The notes under the pieces: model-generated | Told to the model about the DNA's origin: nothing | Databases searched by the model: none | Seen by the model: only the letters and a program-made list of their open reading frames with translations | Assembly: GCA_963778375.1 (NCBI GenBank) | Contig: CAVZTX010000027.1 | Location: forward strand, 186,001-250,000 | Direction of reading: 5' to 3' | Source of the DNA: CAVZTX01 sp963778375 | GTDB taxonomy: Bacteria > Chloroflexota > Ktedonobacteria > Ktedonobacterales > Ktedonobacteraceae | Length of the DNA stretch: 64,000 nt | Translations under genes and position numbers: made by a program | Part shown: positions 8,632-17,851 of the stretch, one piece after another | Numbering within the stretch: the first letter of the stretch is position 1 | Layout: the number at the start of each line of letters is the position of its first letter

Positions 8632-10539
8632 ATGGATTTGATCAGCCCAATAGTGCGTCGTTGGATAGAAGAGGCTCAAGAGGACCCTGATACCTTCTGG
8701 GGACGAGCTGCCGAGCAACTGCCCTGGCTACGGCCATGGGATCGTGTATTTGAGTGGACACCTCCCACCTTCCGCTGGTTCGTCGGTGGCCAAACGAATC
8801 TAGCGTACAATGCCCTCGACTACCATGTCAAACGCGGCTGGGGAGGACACACCGCATTAGTCTATCTCAACGAACGTGGAGAGCGACGTGTATTCACGTA
8901 TGCTCAACTGCTGCATGAGGTGGAGCGCATCGCAGCCGCTCTCCGTGGTATGGGCATCCAGAAAGGTGACCGTATCACGATTTACCTGCCGACCTTCCCC
9001 GAGGCGATCATGCTGATGCTAGCTGCTGTTCGCGTTGGCGCGATGCATATTGTCGTCTTTGCCGGCTTTGGTGGCAGAGCCCTCGCTGATCGCGTGCAGG
9101 CCAGTGGATCGCGCCTGGTCTTCACGGCCGATGTAACCTATCGCAAAGGGAAGGACACGCAACTCAAAGAGATCGTGGATTCTGCCTTGGAGCTTGACCC
9201 AGGCGAAGTCGAACACGTGATTGTGCTTCAACGCACTGCAGCACCCCTCTCAATGCAGCCGGGACGCGATATCAGTTGGGATGAGTTCCTCAGTCGTGGG
9301 AAAGGCCAGGATGGAACCTACGTGCCAATGGAGTCGAATGAGCCAGCCTATATCCTGGCAACGTCGGGCACGACGGCCAAACCCAAACTCGCCATTCATA
9401 CGCACGGTGGCTACCAGGTGCACATCAATAGCATGGCGAAGTGGGTCTTTGGTTTGAAGCCGACCGATGTGTGGTGGTCTACCTCAGACATCGGCTGGGT
9501 GGTCGGCCACAGTTATATCGTCTATGCTCCACTCATTGTGGGGGCGACAACCTTGGCCTACGAGGGGGCACTGGATTATCCCAGTCCTGCCGTGTTCTGG
9601 CAGGTGATCGAGGAGTTCGGCGTGACGAGCGTGTTCACGTCGCCGACTGCCGTGCGATTGTTAATGAAGTATGGCGAAGAGTCGGCTCGCTCCTCTGACC
9701 TGTCCTCGCTCGAACGTGTCTTCTGTGCGGGCGAGGTGTTGAATGCGCCGGCATGGCAATGGCTGCAGCAGACCGTGTTGCACAACCGCATCCCCGTAAT
9801 CGACCATATGTGGCAGACCGAAACCGGCGGTCCCGTCTTTGGCAATCCCTATGGCCTGGGAATGCTACCGATCAAACCAGGGTCGGCTACAATTCCACTC
9901 CCAGGTATCGAGGCCCAGGTGGTGACGCCAGGGACTGGGGAGCCGGTCCCGCCGAACGAAAAGGGCATTATGGTCATCAAGCGGCCCTTCCCAGGCCTGA
10001 TACCCGCACTCTGGGGCGAGCCTGATCGCTATGGCCGCGACTATTGGGGCGTGTTGCCGGGCGTGTACTACACCGGCGACTCGGCGCATATCGATGATGA
10101 TGGCTATGTCTGGTTTGCTGGCCGTGCGGACGAGATCATCAAGATTGCGGGTCATCGTATCGGCACCATCGAGGTAGAGACTGCGTTCTTGACCCATCCC
10201 TCTGTAGCAGAGTCGGGGGTGATCGGGCGACCGGATGAATTGCGCGGCGAGGTGATTGCCGCCTTTGTCGTCCTCAAGCAGGGCCACGAGCCATCGGAAG
10301 CATTGCGCAAGGAACTGTTAGAGACCGTACGCAATGAAATGGGGCCGGTGGTCGTCATCGGCGAGCTGAACTTCGTCAATACCTTGCCCAAGACACGGAG
10401 TGGCAAGATTATGCGCCGTGTACTGAAAGCAGTGGCTCAGGATCGCGAACCGGGCGACATCTCAACGATTGAGGATGAAGGCTCGGTCGAAGAGGCAAAG
10501 GAAGCCTGGCATCATCTCAAGGCGCAAATAAGCAAATAG
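8632..10539 (+). CDS. AMP-forming acyl-CoA/acetyl-CoA synthetase family ligase
   Basis: A 635-aa ANL-superfamily ligase that activates a carboxylate with ATP to an acyl-adenylate and then a CoA thioester. Visible motifs are the P-loop TSGTTAKPKL (about residue 240), WWSTSDIGWVVGHSYI, the WQTETGG adenylate-binding motif, YYTGDSA, and the catalytic C-terminal Lys in TRSGKIMRR (about 595). It groups with acetyl/propionyl-CoA synthetases by overall pattern, but the exact substrate is not readable. The ATG at 8632 is supported by AAGGAGGT at 8617-8624; the frame opens earlier at 8596 without a site. It follows phaC by 115 bp, so it may feed acyl-CoA to the polymer pathway. A strong hairpin terminates transcription after it. 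Confidence 0.85.
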   Translation: MDLISPIVRRWIEEAQEDPDTFWGRAAEQLPWLRPWDRVFEWTPPTFRWFVGGQTNLAYNALDYHVKRGWGGHTALVYLNERGERRVFTYAQLLHEVERIAAALRGMGIQKGDRITIYLPTFPEAIMLMLAAVRVGAMHIVVFAGFGGRALADRVQASGSRLVFTADVTYRKGKDTQLKEIVDSALELDPGEVEHVIVLQRTAAPLSMQPGRDISWDEFLSRGKGQDGTYVPMESNEPAYILATSGTTAKPKLAIHTHGGYQVHINSMAKWVFGLKPTDVWWSTSDIGWVVGHSYIVYAPLIVGATTLAYEGALDYPSPAVFWQVIEEFGVTSVFTSPTAVRLLMKYGEESARSSDLSSLERVFCAGEVLNAPAWQWLQQTVLHNRIPVIDHMWQTETGGPVFGNPYGLGMLPIKPGSATIPLPGIEAQVVTPGTGEPVPPNEKGIMVIKRPFPGLIPALWGEPDRYGRDYWGVLPGVYYTGDSAHIDDDGYVWFAGRADEIIKIAGHRIGTIEVETAFLTHPSVAESGVIGRPDELRGEVIAAFVVLKQGHEPSEALRKELLETVRNEMGPVVVIGELNFVNTLPKTRSGKIMRRVLKAVAQDREPGDISTIEDEGSVEEAKEAWHHLKAQISK

Positions 10540-10554
10540 GCCGGTCCAGGTACT

Positions 10555-10606
10555 AACACACGAAGACACCTCGCTGATGGGATATCAGTGAGGTGTCTTC
10601 GTGTGT
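10555..10606. terminator. Bidirectional intrinsic terminator between the CoA ligase and adk
   Basis: A near-perfect inverted repeat with arms of about 24 bp (10555-10578 and 10582-10606; core GAAGACACCTC pairing with GAGGTGTCTTC) sits exactly between the two convergent stop codons. The adk stop is the last three bases of the region, 10606-10608. Its length, symmetry and position support a shared terminator. Confidence 0.8.
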
Positions 10607-11274
10607 TAAACCTTGATTTCTCTTCTCACGTAGTCGTTTATGACGCTCAAAAGCTTTTCCTGAACCTGTTCAATACTGGCGTTGCCATCTACTTCCCGGA
10701 GCTTATTCTGCTGTCTATAGTAGTCGAGCAGTTGGACGGTTTGATTGAAGTAGATGACGAGCCGTCTTCGTATCGCTTCACCGACATCGTCTGGGCGCTG
10801 GTAAAGCTTACTTCCATCCACGTTACATCGATCAGGCACTATCGAGGGATGAAATTTGAGGTGATATACGTGTTGATTAGCCTGGCAGAAGACTCTGCCA
10901 GCAAGCCGCGAAAGTAATTTTTCGCGGGAAACCTTGAGGTGGATTGCGAGATCAATTTGCCGGTTGATCTGCGAAAGCTCTGTATCTAACGCCTGTGCTT
11001 GCGCAAGCGTGCGTGGGAAGCCATCCAACAACACACACTGCTCACTTTCAGGTTCTTCAATGTAACGCATCACCATCGGGATGGTGATTTCATCGGGGAC
11101 CAGTTCGCCCAAGTCAACATACCTGCGAGCCTTAAGGCCAAGCTCTGTCTGCTCTTCGTAGGCTTTGTAGAACAAGTCTCCACTCGCTATATGCCGAAGT
11201 GCGCAGATCGGAGAAAGCCTCTCGGCCTGTGTTCCTTTGCCGGCCCCTGGCGGGCCAATTAGGAGAATATCCAT
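10606..11274 (-). CDS. adk: Adenylate kinase
   Basis: The 222-aa product catalyses ATP + AMP to 2 ADP. It has the P-loop GPPGAGKGTQ (residues 7-16), the AMP-binding HIASGDLF, the DGFPRT motif (about 84-89) and a long-form LID segment (GRVFCQANQHVYHLKFHPSI onward, about residues 127-160). The LID has only two cysteines, so the four-Cys zinc site of some Gram-positive enzymes is absent. It is a single gene here, away from the usual secY-adk ribosomal context, which suggests a paralogue. It is convergent with the upstream CoA ligase and shares its terminator. Confidence 0.92.
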   Translation of the reverse strand: MDILLIGPPGAGKGTQAERLSPICALRHIASGDLFYKAYEEQTELGLKARRYVDLGELVPDEITIPMVMRYIEEPESEQCVLLDGFPRTLAQAQALDTELSQINRQIDLAIHLKVSREKLLSRLAGRVFCQANQHVYHLKFHPSIVPDRCNVDGSKLYQRPDDVGEAIRRRLVIYFNQTVQLLDYYRQQNKLREVDGNASIEQVQEKLLSVINDYVRREIKV

Positions 11275-11431
11275 GTCTTTCCTCTTTCTCTGCCAATACA
11301 GGTGAAAACCTTACTCAAAGTATGTAGTATTGGCCTCACAAGGCGATCACGAATATGCTCTCATTATTACAAAATCATCACAGTTTCTTCAATCCCAGGT
11401 AGCTCCATTATGAAATCCTGGAGGGGCGGCT

Positions 11432-11910
11432 TTATGCTGCCTCTAATTCTCGCATATACTTGACAACTGCTTCGCCACTCAACACGAGTGTACCATGTTG
11501 ATTAGTGCATTCGGTATGCAGTGTGACAATGCGTTTGTCCTCGCGTAACTCCACTACCTTAACGGTGACAGTAACGGTATCGCCGATATGAATGGGAGCA
11601 AGAAACTTCAAGGTTTGACCCAGATAAATGCTGCCGGGTCCAGGAAGTTCATTGCCTAAGACCGCTGAGATCAGCGAACCTATCAGAAAGCCATGTGCAA
11701 TACGCTTCCCAAAAAAGATCGCTCGGCATATTCAGCATCAAGGTGAATGGGATTGTGGTCACCGCTGACCAGAGCAAAGAGGAGAATATCATCTTCGGTG
11801 ATGGTGCGAGAGAGGGACGCGTGCGTTCCAACTGAAGGGAGTTTTGCCAAAAATTTCTCGTTAGTACTCATTTGCTGCATTCTTTCACTCATGAACTGAG
11901 CATCTTCCAT
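11432..11910 (-). pseudogene. MaoC-like (R)-specific enoyl-CoA hydratase, frameshifted in a T6 run
   Basis: The start at 11910 has AAGGAAGGG upstream. The N-terminal part carries the hot-dog hydratase motif LVSGDHNPIHLDAEYAERS. The frame then breaks at a run of six A on the plus strand (11711-11716) and ends at 11683. In the next frame the protein continues normally: RIAHGFLIGSLISAVLG, LPGPGSIYLGQTLKFLAPIH, and a stop at 11432. One additional base in the homopolymer would restore SFFGKRIAHG, a PhaJ/MaoC consensus. PhaJ-type enzymes turn beta-oxidation enoyl-CoA into (R)-3-hydroxyacyl-CoA for PhaC. This is a recent frameshift or a homopolymer sequencing error. Confidence 0.7.
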
Positions 11911-11965
11911 GGCCCATCCCTTCCTTACCCATGTTTCTGCGCAGTTTCGCCGATAGATGCTACAT

Positions 11966-12041
11966 TGCATCTAGATGCATATCGATTGAATATCTTATCA
12001 GCATCTAAGTGTACTTTACATCTAGATACTGAGTTTGTCAA
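11966..12041 (-). promoter_or_regulatory. Promoter with ATCTAGAT-type operators upstream of the MaoC gene
   Basis: On the minus strand a -35 TTGACA (12036-12041) and a -10 TAAAGT (12013-12018) are separated by exactly 17 bp. The spacer contains TATCTAGATG. Downstream lies a perfect 14-bp palindrome TGCATCTAGATGCA (11966-11979), and a third related half-site GCATCTAAGTG overlaps the -10 region at about 12001-12011. Three copies of the same element over and after a promoter suggest repression by a dimeric regulator such as a MarR or TetR protein; no such regulator gene is recognisable next to it. Confidence 0.6.
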
Positions 12042-12321
12042 GGAAGGTATGATAGAGAAAACGACGCTTGACAGACAGAAACGCCCTGTGATAAAGTGAG
12101 CACATCTTTTTCAAAAAGCAAACAGCAAGTATATCACAGCAAGTATATCGATGAAGCAAGGGTGAAGCGTTGACAACTCCTCCAACGAATGTTCATTGTC
12201 AGTGTTCTTACTCATCGTACGAATGTATTCGCGCAGCATGTGGCGCACGGCGAGGAGAGAGAGCAGAAATATAATCTCTACCATTCCCACTCTTTTTGGG
12301 CACAAATCACATCTTCTTCTC

Positions 12322-12438
12322 ATGAATACAGTTCGTAAACAGACGTGCAGCGTATCTACCGCGCGAAAAAAGCTCGAACTTGTTTGAAAAGGTTCATGCT
12401 ACTCCTCCATCCGTGAAGGAGTAGGCTAGAATTTTTTT
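12322..12438 (+). promoter_or_regulatory. Possible attenuator leader of the MFS gene
   Basis: A hairpin with arms CTACTCCT (12399-12406) and AGGAGTAG (12417-12424) is followed by seven T residues at 12432-12438, 20 bp before the MFS start. This is an intrinsic terminator placed inside a leader. A 21-codon ORF from ATG 12322 to TGA 12385, rich in Lys and Arg, precedes it but lacks a clear ribosome-binding site. Leader-peptide attenuation is known for some drug exporters and methylases; here it is only an inference. The rest of 12042-12321 holds a short repeat (AGCAAGTATATC, twice) and no supportable gene. Confidence 0.4.
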
Positions 12439-12457
12439 GAAAAGGTAGAACACCTCC

Positions 12458-13753
12458 ATGAACAAGTCAGCAGGTCCTACGAACTCGAACACATCTGTAG
12501 GACGCACGTCTCTCGTGCTTCTTCTCGTTATCGCACTTTTGAATACGATAGGTATAACGATCATTGTACCTATTGTTCCGTTTCTCACGCTACGGTACCT
12601 GGCTCATCCGAATAATCTCGCAGCTATTGTGGGATGGCTGTTCGCAGCCTATGGGATCTGCCAGTTGATCGCCGCGCCAGGTTTAGGCGTTCTGAGCGAC
12701 CGTTTTGGGCGACGCCCCATTCTCTTCATCTGTCTCCTTGGTTCCGCGGTAGGCTATCTCATCTTGGGCCTTGGCGGTGCGCTCTGGTTGCTCTTCCTCG
12801 GACGCATCATCGATGGCTTGACAGGCGGCAACATCAGTGTCTTGTTTGGCTATGTCGCTGATATCACGGAACCAAAGGACCGTGGCAAGTACTTCGGCAT
12901 GCTAGGTGCTGCGGCAGGTGTCGGTTCTCTCATTGGCCCCGCTGTTGGTGGACTGCTGGCAACGATCAACTACAGTGCACCATTTCTTGCCGCTGCTGGC
13001 CTTCTCCTGCTTACGCTCGTCTGTGGGTACTTCTTGTTGCCAGAGAGTTTGGAGAAAGAGTACCGCATCACCTCGATTGCTGTGAGCGAACTCAATCCCT
13101 TGAAACAACTGGTGTCCATGTTTCGTTGGGCAAATTTGCGCTGGTTACTGCTGGCTTGGTTCTTCTATGCTTTCCCAGTGGGCATGTTGCAGGCGACGGT
13201 CACCGTCTTGATGAAAGACAACCTTGGCTTCAATGTCACGCAGGCCAGTCTCGTGGTCACCGTGCTCGGCGCGGTAGACATTCTCGTCCAGGGTGTGCTG
13301 GTTAGCTGGTTGCTTACAATGCTGGGAAACATCCGGCTCGGTCTCATAGCCTTAGTGCTGGTCGGCATCAGCTACCTTGTGCTTGGTTCCATCGCGTTTC
13401 TCGCCACACCAATTCTCTTACTTGTCGGTATTATACTCTTCGCAGGTTCAGGTAGCCTTGTCGAAAATGCTCTGCGAGGTCTCATTTCTGAAACGGTTGG
13501 ACGGCGCGAACAAGGTCGTGTGAGTGGAGCGACGCAATCGTTGCAATCGCTTGGATGGGTTATCGGACCACTTATTGGCGGTTTCATGTACACAGCGTGG
13601 GGGCATTTTCAAGTATATGCCTCAGCTTCGTTCATTATTGTCCTCGCCATTGTCTGTGTATGGATCGCTCTTCCGCGCCTACAGAGGTACGAGGCGAAAA
13701 AGCAAACGCTCGGTGAACAAGAGACCGCATTGCTATCGAATGAAGAGAACTAA
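12458..13753 (+). CDS. MFS transporter, DHA1/TetA-like exporter
   Basis: A 431-aa membrane protein with 12 predicted hydrophobic segments. MFS motif A is GVLSDRFGRRPILF (about residues 80-93) in the loop after TM2. The antiporter motif C region is GAAAGVGSLIGPAVGGLL (about 150-167) in TM5, which places it among the drug:H+ antiporters. WVIGPLIGG and similar glycine-rich turns mark the C-terminal half. A Lys/Glu-rich cytoplasmic tail ends the protein. The substrate cannot be read. A terminator-like hairpin sits just before the start, and a weak AGGT/CCTCC context precedes the ATG. Confidence 0.88.
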   Translation: MNKSAGPTNSNTSVGRTSLVLLLVIALLNTIGITIIVPIVPFLTLRYLAHPNNLAAIVGWLFAAYGICQLIAAPGLGVLSDRFGRRPILFICLLGSAVGYLILGLGGALWLLFLGRIIDGLTGGNISVLFGYVADITEPKDRGKYFGMLGAAAGVGSLIGPAVGGLLATINYSAPFLAAAGLLLLTLVCGYFLLPESLEKEYRITSIAVSELNPLKQLVSMFRWANLRWLLLAWFFYAFPVGMLQATVTVLMKDNLGFNVTQASLVVTVLGAVDILVQGVLVSWLLTMLGNIRLGLIALVLVGISYLVLGSIAFLATPILLLVGIILFAGSGSLVENALRGLISETVGRREQGRVSGATQSLQSLGWVIGPLIGGFMYTAWGHFQVYASASFIIVLAIVCVWIALPRLQRYEAKKQTLGEQETALLSNEEN

Positions 13754-14440
13754 AAAAGGTTTTCCTTGTCGCTTGCTTTTGAGGGAGAGGAGAAACACCG
13801 CTCTCCCTCTTCCTTCTGTGCCTCCTCATAAACTTCTTAAGGAAATGGAGGAACTCATTGCAAATAACGAACGTTTTTTGAAACTCTTGCCTCCGCTCTC
13901 CAATTCATTCATGAACCGGCGCTCGCAGGGGCCTCCCTCACGTTCCCTTATGCCTTAGAAGCCTCAAGCGTTTCCGCCTTAGTCTCACGCGTCTCTTACT
14001 CTTCCTGACAGAGTAAGAAAATTTGGCGCGCTTTGCAGGCGATTGAGGAAGCGGCTAACAGTGTGCTGGTCAACGTTTTTACCGAATACGCACAAGCAGG
14101 ATGTTTCCAGGCTCCATACTTATATCTGGCTCAATCGTCTCGTATTCTTTAAACCCTTGTGACCCAAAAAGCTGGGCAATCAATTTACGATAGCGATGAA
14201 CAGAATTTTTAATCTCTCTGTATCCCAATGCCAGAATAATCCTATAGCAAAAAGAATCATATCTTCTAAGGCTTTACGCACAGGAGCAGAGAGCAAGAGC
14301 TGGCGCAGCGGTGAAATTGATGTTGGCGTAATAGACTTGTGGCGTGGCTCAAAGAGTCGTTAGGTGTAACCGTCACTAACTGGGTCGTCATTACTTCACT
14401 TACAATCATATGAGATTTCCTTACTATGCAGAGTATTGGT
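13754..14440. other. Gene-free stretch with decayed coding scraps
   Basis: No intact gene is visible. On the plus strand three successive frames read PHKLLKEMEELIANNERFLK, then PALAGASLTFPYALEASSVS, then KKIWRALQAIEEAANSVLVN (about 13825-14125). This looks like one gene broken by two or three indels; I do not recognise the family. A minus-strand scrap at 14079-14220 overlaps its end. Confidence 0.4.
14079..14220 (-). pseudogene. C-terminal scrap, possibly of a SAM-dependent methyltransferase
   Basis: The reverse frame ends HRYRKLIAQLFGSQGFKEYE then EPDISMEPGNILLVRIR and a stop at 14079. The pattern (helix, GF turn, then a short strand ending in ILLVR) resembles the last strand pair of class I methyltransferases, but only about 45 codons survive and the SAM-binding region is absent. 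The assignment is tentative. Confidence 0.3.
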
Positions 14441-14558
14441 ATCTCAGTGAAGCATTTTTATCCTGAGCCTAGCCTCGGCGTCCATAGTGAAGCATTTTTA
14501 TCCTGAACGCAACATTGTCATCTTGAGCACAGTGAAGGATTATGCTCCGCCTAGAAAA

Positions 14559-14620
14559 GATCCTTCGTTGCACTCAGGATGACAATCGAAAAGCTCTCAT
14601 CCTGAGTGCAACGAAGGATC
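14559..14620. repeat. REP-like palindromic repeat pair
   Basis: Perfect 24-bp inverted arms (14559-14582, GATCCTTCGTTGCACTCAGG..; and 14597-14620) are separated by 14 bp. Degenerate partial copies (TTTTTATCCTGA twice, and CATCTTGAGCACAGTGAAGGAT) lie just before, at about 14455-14540. This is the widespread CATCCTGAG...CGAAGGATC family of intergenic palindromes. It lies 17 bp past the acs stop codon and could also act as an acs terminator or mRNA stabiliser. A related copy is embedded in the coding sequence at 33564. Confidence 0.8.
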
Positions 14621-14636
14621 CTCACTTTGACCCGTA

Positions 14637-16577
14637 TTAGCCGTCAAGCGTGCTGATATCACCGACGGGCTCGCCAAGTTCCCTCGCTCGCACAACGCGC
14701 CGCATTATTTTGCCTGAGCGTGTTTTAGGCAGACTAGGTACAAACTCAAGCTCGTCGGGCGTCGCGAGAGCGCCAACAACGGTACGTACGTGCTGCTTCA
14801 GTTCCATTGCCAGATTGTCAGAGGCCTCGATGCCGTTTTTGAGGATGACGAACACTTTGATATGTTCCCCTTTTATCGGATCAGGCTTACCGATGGCAGC
14901 CGCTTCTGCAACGGCTGGATGACTCACCAGGCTCGATTCGATTTCCATTGAACCGAGTCGATGGCCGCTGACTTTGATTACATCATCCACTCGGCCTTGA
15001 ACTCTTATATAGCCATCGCTGTCCATAGTAGCAGCATCACCGGCAAAGTAGACGTTCTCAATAGTTTCCCAGTACGTCCGGTAGCGGTCAGGATCGCCAA
15101 AGATTGTACGCATCGAAGCCGGCCATGGGTGCCGAATAATGAGAAAACCGCCTTTCCCCTTAGGGACTGTGTTTCCGCTCTTGTCAACGACATCAGCTTC
15201 AATCGTCGGTAATGGACGGCTTGCGCTGCCTGGCTTGAGCGGCAGAATAGGCGTCGGACTGATCATAATCATTCCCGTTTCTGTCTGCCACCAGGTATCC
15301 ATGATCGGAAGCTCACTGCGTCCGATATTCTTGCGATACCACATCCAGGCTTCTGGGTTGATTGGCTCTCCCACTGTTCCGATCAGTCGCAAGCTCGAAA
15401 GATCATGTTTGGCTGGCAAGTCCTCACCAAATCGCATCAGGTTGCGAATAGCGGTCGGAGCCGTGTAAAAGATTGTTGCCTTGTACCGCTCAACAATCGA
15501 CCAGAATCTATCAGCGGCGGGGTAGGTCGGTATGCCCTCAAACAGAATACCCGTTGTCGCATTCATTAGCGGCCCATAAATGATATAACTGTGGCCGGTG
15601 ACCCAACCTATATCAGCGGTACACCAATAAACATCATCCGGCTTGATATCGAATACGAATTTGGTGGTTGTATATACTCCCACAGCGTAACCACCCTGGA
15701 CATGTACCACACCCTTTGGTTTGCCCGTACTGCCGCTGGTGTAAAGGATGTAGAGGGGATCCTCGCTATTCACAGGTTCGCAAGGGACAACGGTATCTTC
15801 AGGAATATCTGCCAGCAGATCGCGCCAGTAAATATCGCGGCCTTCCTTCATTGACACTTCCATGCCGCCGTGCTGGACTACAACAACCTTTTCGATAGTA
15901 GGGGTTTCGGCAACGGCCTCATCGGCAATTTTCTTGAGTTCAATCGCTTTACTGCCACGATGATTGCCATCCGCTGTGATAAGCACCTTGGCCTGACAGT
16001 CAATGATGCGATCGCGCAGGGCGCTAGCTGCAAAGCCACCAAATACCACCATATGCACCGCGCCCAGTCGAGCTGTGGCTAATGCAGCCGCCACCAGTTC
16101 GGGTATCATCGGCATATAGATTGCTACCCGGTCACCCTTCTTAACACCTAGATTTTGCAGACCTTTTGCCAACCGGTTGGTCATAATGTATAGTTCTTCA
16201 TAGGTAATGGTGCGGGTCGAACCATCATCACCTTCCCAGTAGTATGCGACTTTGGAACGCGTCGGGGTTTGCATGTGCCGGTCAAGGCAGTTATAGACGA
16301 TGTTGAACTTGCCACCGTCGAACCACTTGAAGAAAGGTTTCTCATTCCAGGCGAAGGTTGTCTGCCAGGGTTCAAACCAGTGCAGTTCCTTTGCCATGTC
16401 TTCCCAGAACTCGTTTCTGTGAGCCAACGACCACCTGTAAAAGTCCTCGTAGTTATCAAAACCCTTGGACTTCATGTAGGCACTGATATTAGCCTTTTCT
16501 ACAACGTCTTGGCTTGGGGGAAAAATCCGCTCTTCAATCAGGACACTGTCGGTATCCTCAAAACTGAGGCTGGCCAT
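14637..16577 (-). CDS. acs: Acetyl-CoA synthetase (acetate--CoA ligase, AMP-forming)
   Basis: The 646-aa protein matches canonical Acs in length and motifs: an N-terminal FWEDMAKELHWFEPWQ block, the P-loop YTSGSTGKPKGVVH (about residue 265), CTADIGWVTGHSYI, DTWWQTETG, the hinge Asp in GRVDDVIKVSGHRLG, and the catalytic Lys in LPKTRSGKIMRR (about 617), the usual site of regulatory acetylation. It converts acetate to acetyl-CoA in the cytoplasm. The ATG at 16577 is preferred, with AAGGAGAC upstream; the frame opens 120 bp earlier without support. It is a second ANL ligase in the window besides 8632-10539. Confidence 0.95.
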   Translation of the reverse strand: MASLSFEDTDSVLIEERIFPPSQDVVEKANISAYMKSKGFDNYEDFYRWSLAHRNEFWEDMAKELHWFEPWQTTFAWNEKPFFKWFDGGKFNIVYNCLDRHMQTPTRSKVAYYWEGDDGSTRTITYEELYIMTNRLAKGLQNLGVKKGDRVAIYMPMIPELVAAALATARLGAVHMVVFGGFAASALRDRIIDCQAKVLITADGNHRGSKAIELKKIADEAVAETPTIEKVVVVQHGGMEVSMKEGRDIYWRDLLADIPEDTVVPCEPVNSEDPLYILYTSGSTGKPKGVVHVQGGYAVGVYTTTKFVFDIKPDDVYWCTADIGWVTGHSYIIYGPLMNATTGILFEGIPTYPAADRFWSIVERYKATIFYTAPTAIRNLMRFGEDLPAKHDLSSLRLIGTVGEPINPEAWMWYRKNIGRSELPIMDTWWQTETGMIMISPTPILPLKPGSASRPLPTIEADVVDKSGNTVPKGKGGFLIIRHPWPASMRTIFGDPDRYRTYWETIENVYFAGDAATMDSDGYIRVQGRVDDVIKVSGHRLGSMEIESSLVSHPAVAEAAAIGKPDPIKGEHIKVFVILKNGIEASDNLAMELKQHVRTVVGALATPDELEFVPSLPKTRSGKIMRRVVRARELGEPVGDISTLDG

Positions 16578-16855
16578 ACTAGCTGAGTCTCCTTTCTCAC
16601 ACTGACTAAACAACTGAAGGTAACAACTTGCACCGGTCGCAATACATTTCAAGTATACGACCACAGCGCGACAAACTCCCACCAATGGGAGAAGCATACT
16701 CTAATTTTGTCACAAACTTATCACAGTTGTATATATTTACATTCACGAAAATCTCACATAGCATATCAAGGTATTCGGCAGTTCGTTTTGGCCACAGTAA
16801 CGAGAAACTTCTCCTGGACGATCAAACTTCCTGCAAACGTCTCGTCATTGGTAAG

Positions 16856-17851
16856 CTATAGTTGCCTTAGACGTTTCAGAAGCCTTTCATGCATCGTCTG
16901 CCAATTCTGCCGAGACAGGACTCTAGAAGTCTTATATACTCCCATCGGGTAATTCATAAAAAATTGATATATGGCAAGACTCGCGCTGGGGCCGAGGGGA
17001 TCAGTATAGGAGCTGGCTGGATTGCCGCCAGACCATGCATGCCCCATACCATCAACTCTCCAGTACTCTTGTAGTTCACTCCCATTGTCATCATTCCATT
17101 GAGACACAGTATATGAGCGCCCCGCCGGAACCTGGCCAACCCTGGTTCCGGTGGGACTGTTAAAATCAGCATCATAGGTGCCATTTGATGCGAGACGATC
17201 TGTTTGCATCCATTGCTGCACCACTTGATCGCCATTGAGCGGGTTAACGATAGCATCATTTGTACCTTGAAAAACAATGGTGGGAATGGCACGCACTATT
17301 GGTGCCATTGCATCATATGCTGCCTGCCCTTGCTTCAGTGGGTCTGGTCCCCCTTGACGCATCGCTTTTAACCCGTTAACTGTATTAGTTGCTGCTCCGT
17401 ACTCTATTCCTGAATGCACACCGATGGCCGCAAAGAGGTCGGGATAAGTTGCTCCCAGTATAACAGTCATAGCTCCACCAGCAGATATACCCGCAACATA
17501 TATCCGGCTGGCATCAATCGTCCATTGGGCGCTCTGCTGCTTTATAGCCCAGACGATGCCAGCAAGTATAGCCGGTTCTCCTTGACCGCGGAATTGATTT
17601 GAAGATCTGAACCAGTTCCAACAAAGATTACGGTTAGAGGAACTAATCTGCTGCGGATAAGCGACAATGAACTGATACTGATCCGCCAACACATTCATCT
17701 GTGTACCAGTCGCAAAGTCTAAAGCCGTCTGGGTGCATCCATGCAACATGACAACAAGCGGCGCGGCTATTCCAACCTGGTAATTTTGTGGAGTATAAAC
17801 AAAATATGGGCAACTGCCAGCCGGGCCTTTGTATGAAAATTCTTGCCACAT
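16856..17851 (-). CDS. PHB depolymerase / feruloyl-esterase family (LpqC-type) esterase
   Basis: A 331-aa alpha/beta-hydrolase. The oxyanion HGCTQ lies at about residues 37-41, the nucleophile Ser in GISAGGAM (about 124), Asp in QGTNDAIV (about 202) and His in DGMGHAWSGG (about 275). These belong to the family of PHB depolymerase-like esterases that cut polyester or other esters. Most such depolymerases are secreted, yet no signal peptide is visible at this N-terminus (MWQEFSYKGPAGSCPYFVYT), so it may act inside the cell or leave by another route. Substrate is unproven; acetylxylan or feruloyl esters are alternatives. The last 30 residues are basic and atypical. Confidence 0.85.
   Translation of the reverse strand: MWQEFSYKGPAGSCPYFVYTPQNYQVGIAAPLVVMLHGCTQTALDFATGTQMNVLADQYQFIVAYPQQISSSNRNLCWNWFRSSNQFRGQGEPAILAGIVWAIKQQSAQWTIDASRIYVAGISAGGAMTVILGATYPDLFAAIGVHSGIEYGAATNTVNGLKAMRQGGPDPLKQGQAAYDAMAPIVRAIPTIVFQGTNDAIVNPLNGDQVVQQWMQTDRLASNGTYDADFNSPTGTRVGQVPAGRSYTVSQWNDDNGSELQEYWRVDGMGHAWSGGNPASSYTDPLGPSASLAIYQFFMNYPMGVYKTSRVLSRQNWQTMHERLLKRLRQL

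Noticed and set aside
12111..12323. Small minus-strand gene before the MFS exporter, possibly a MarR-type regulator
   Set aside because: No HTH pattern could be read and no ribosome-binding site precedes the possible starts.
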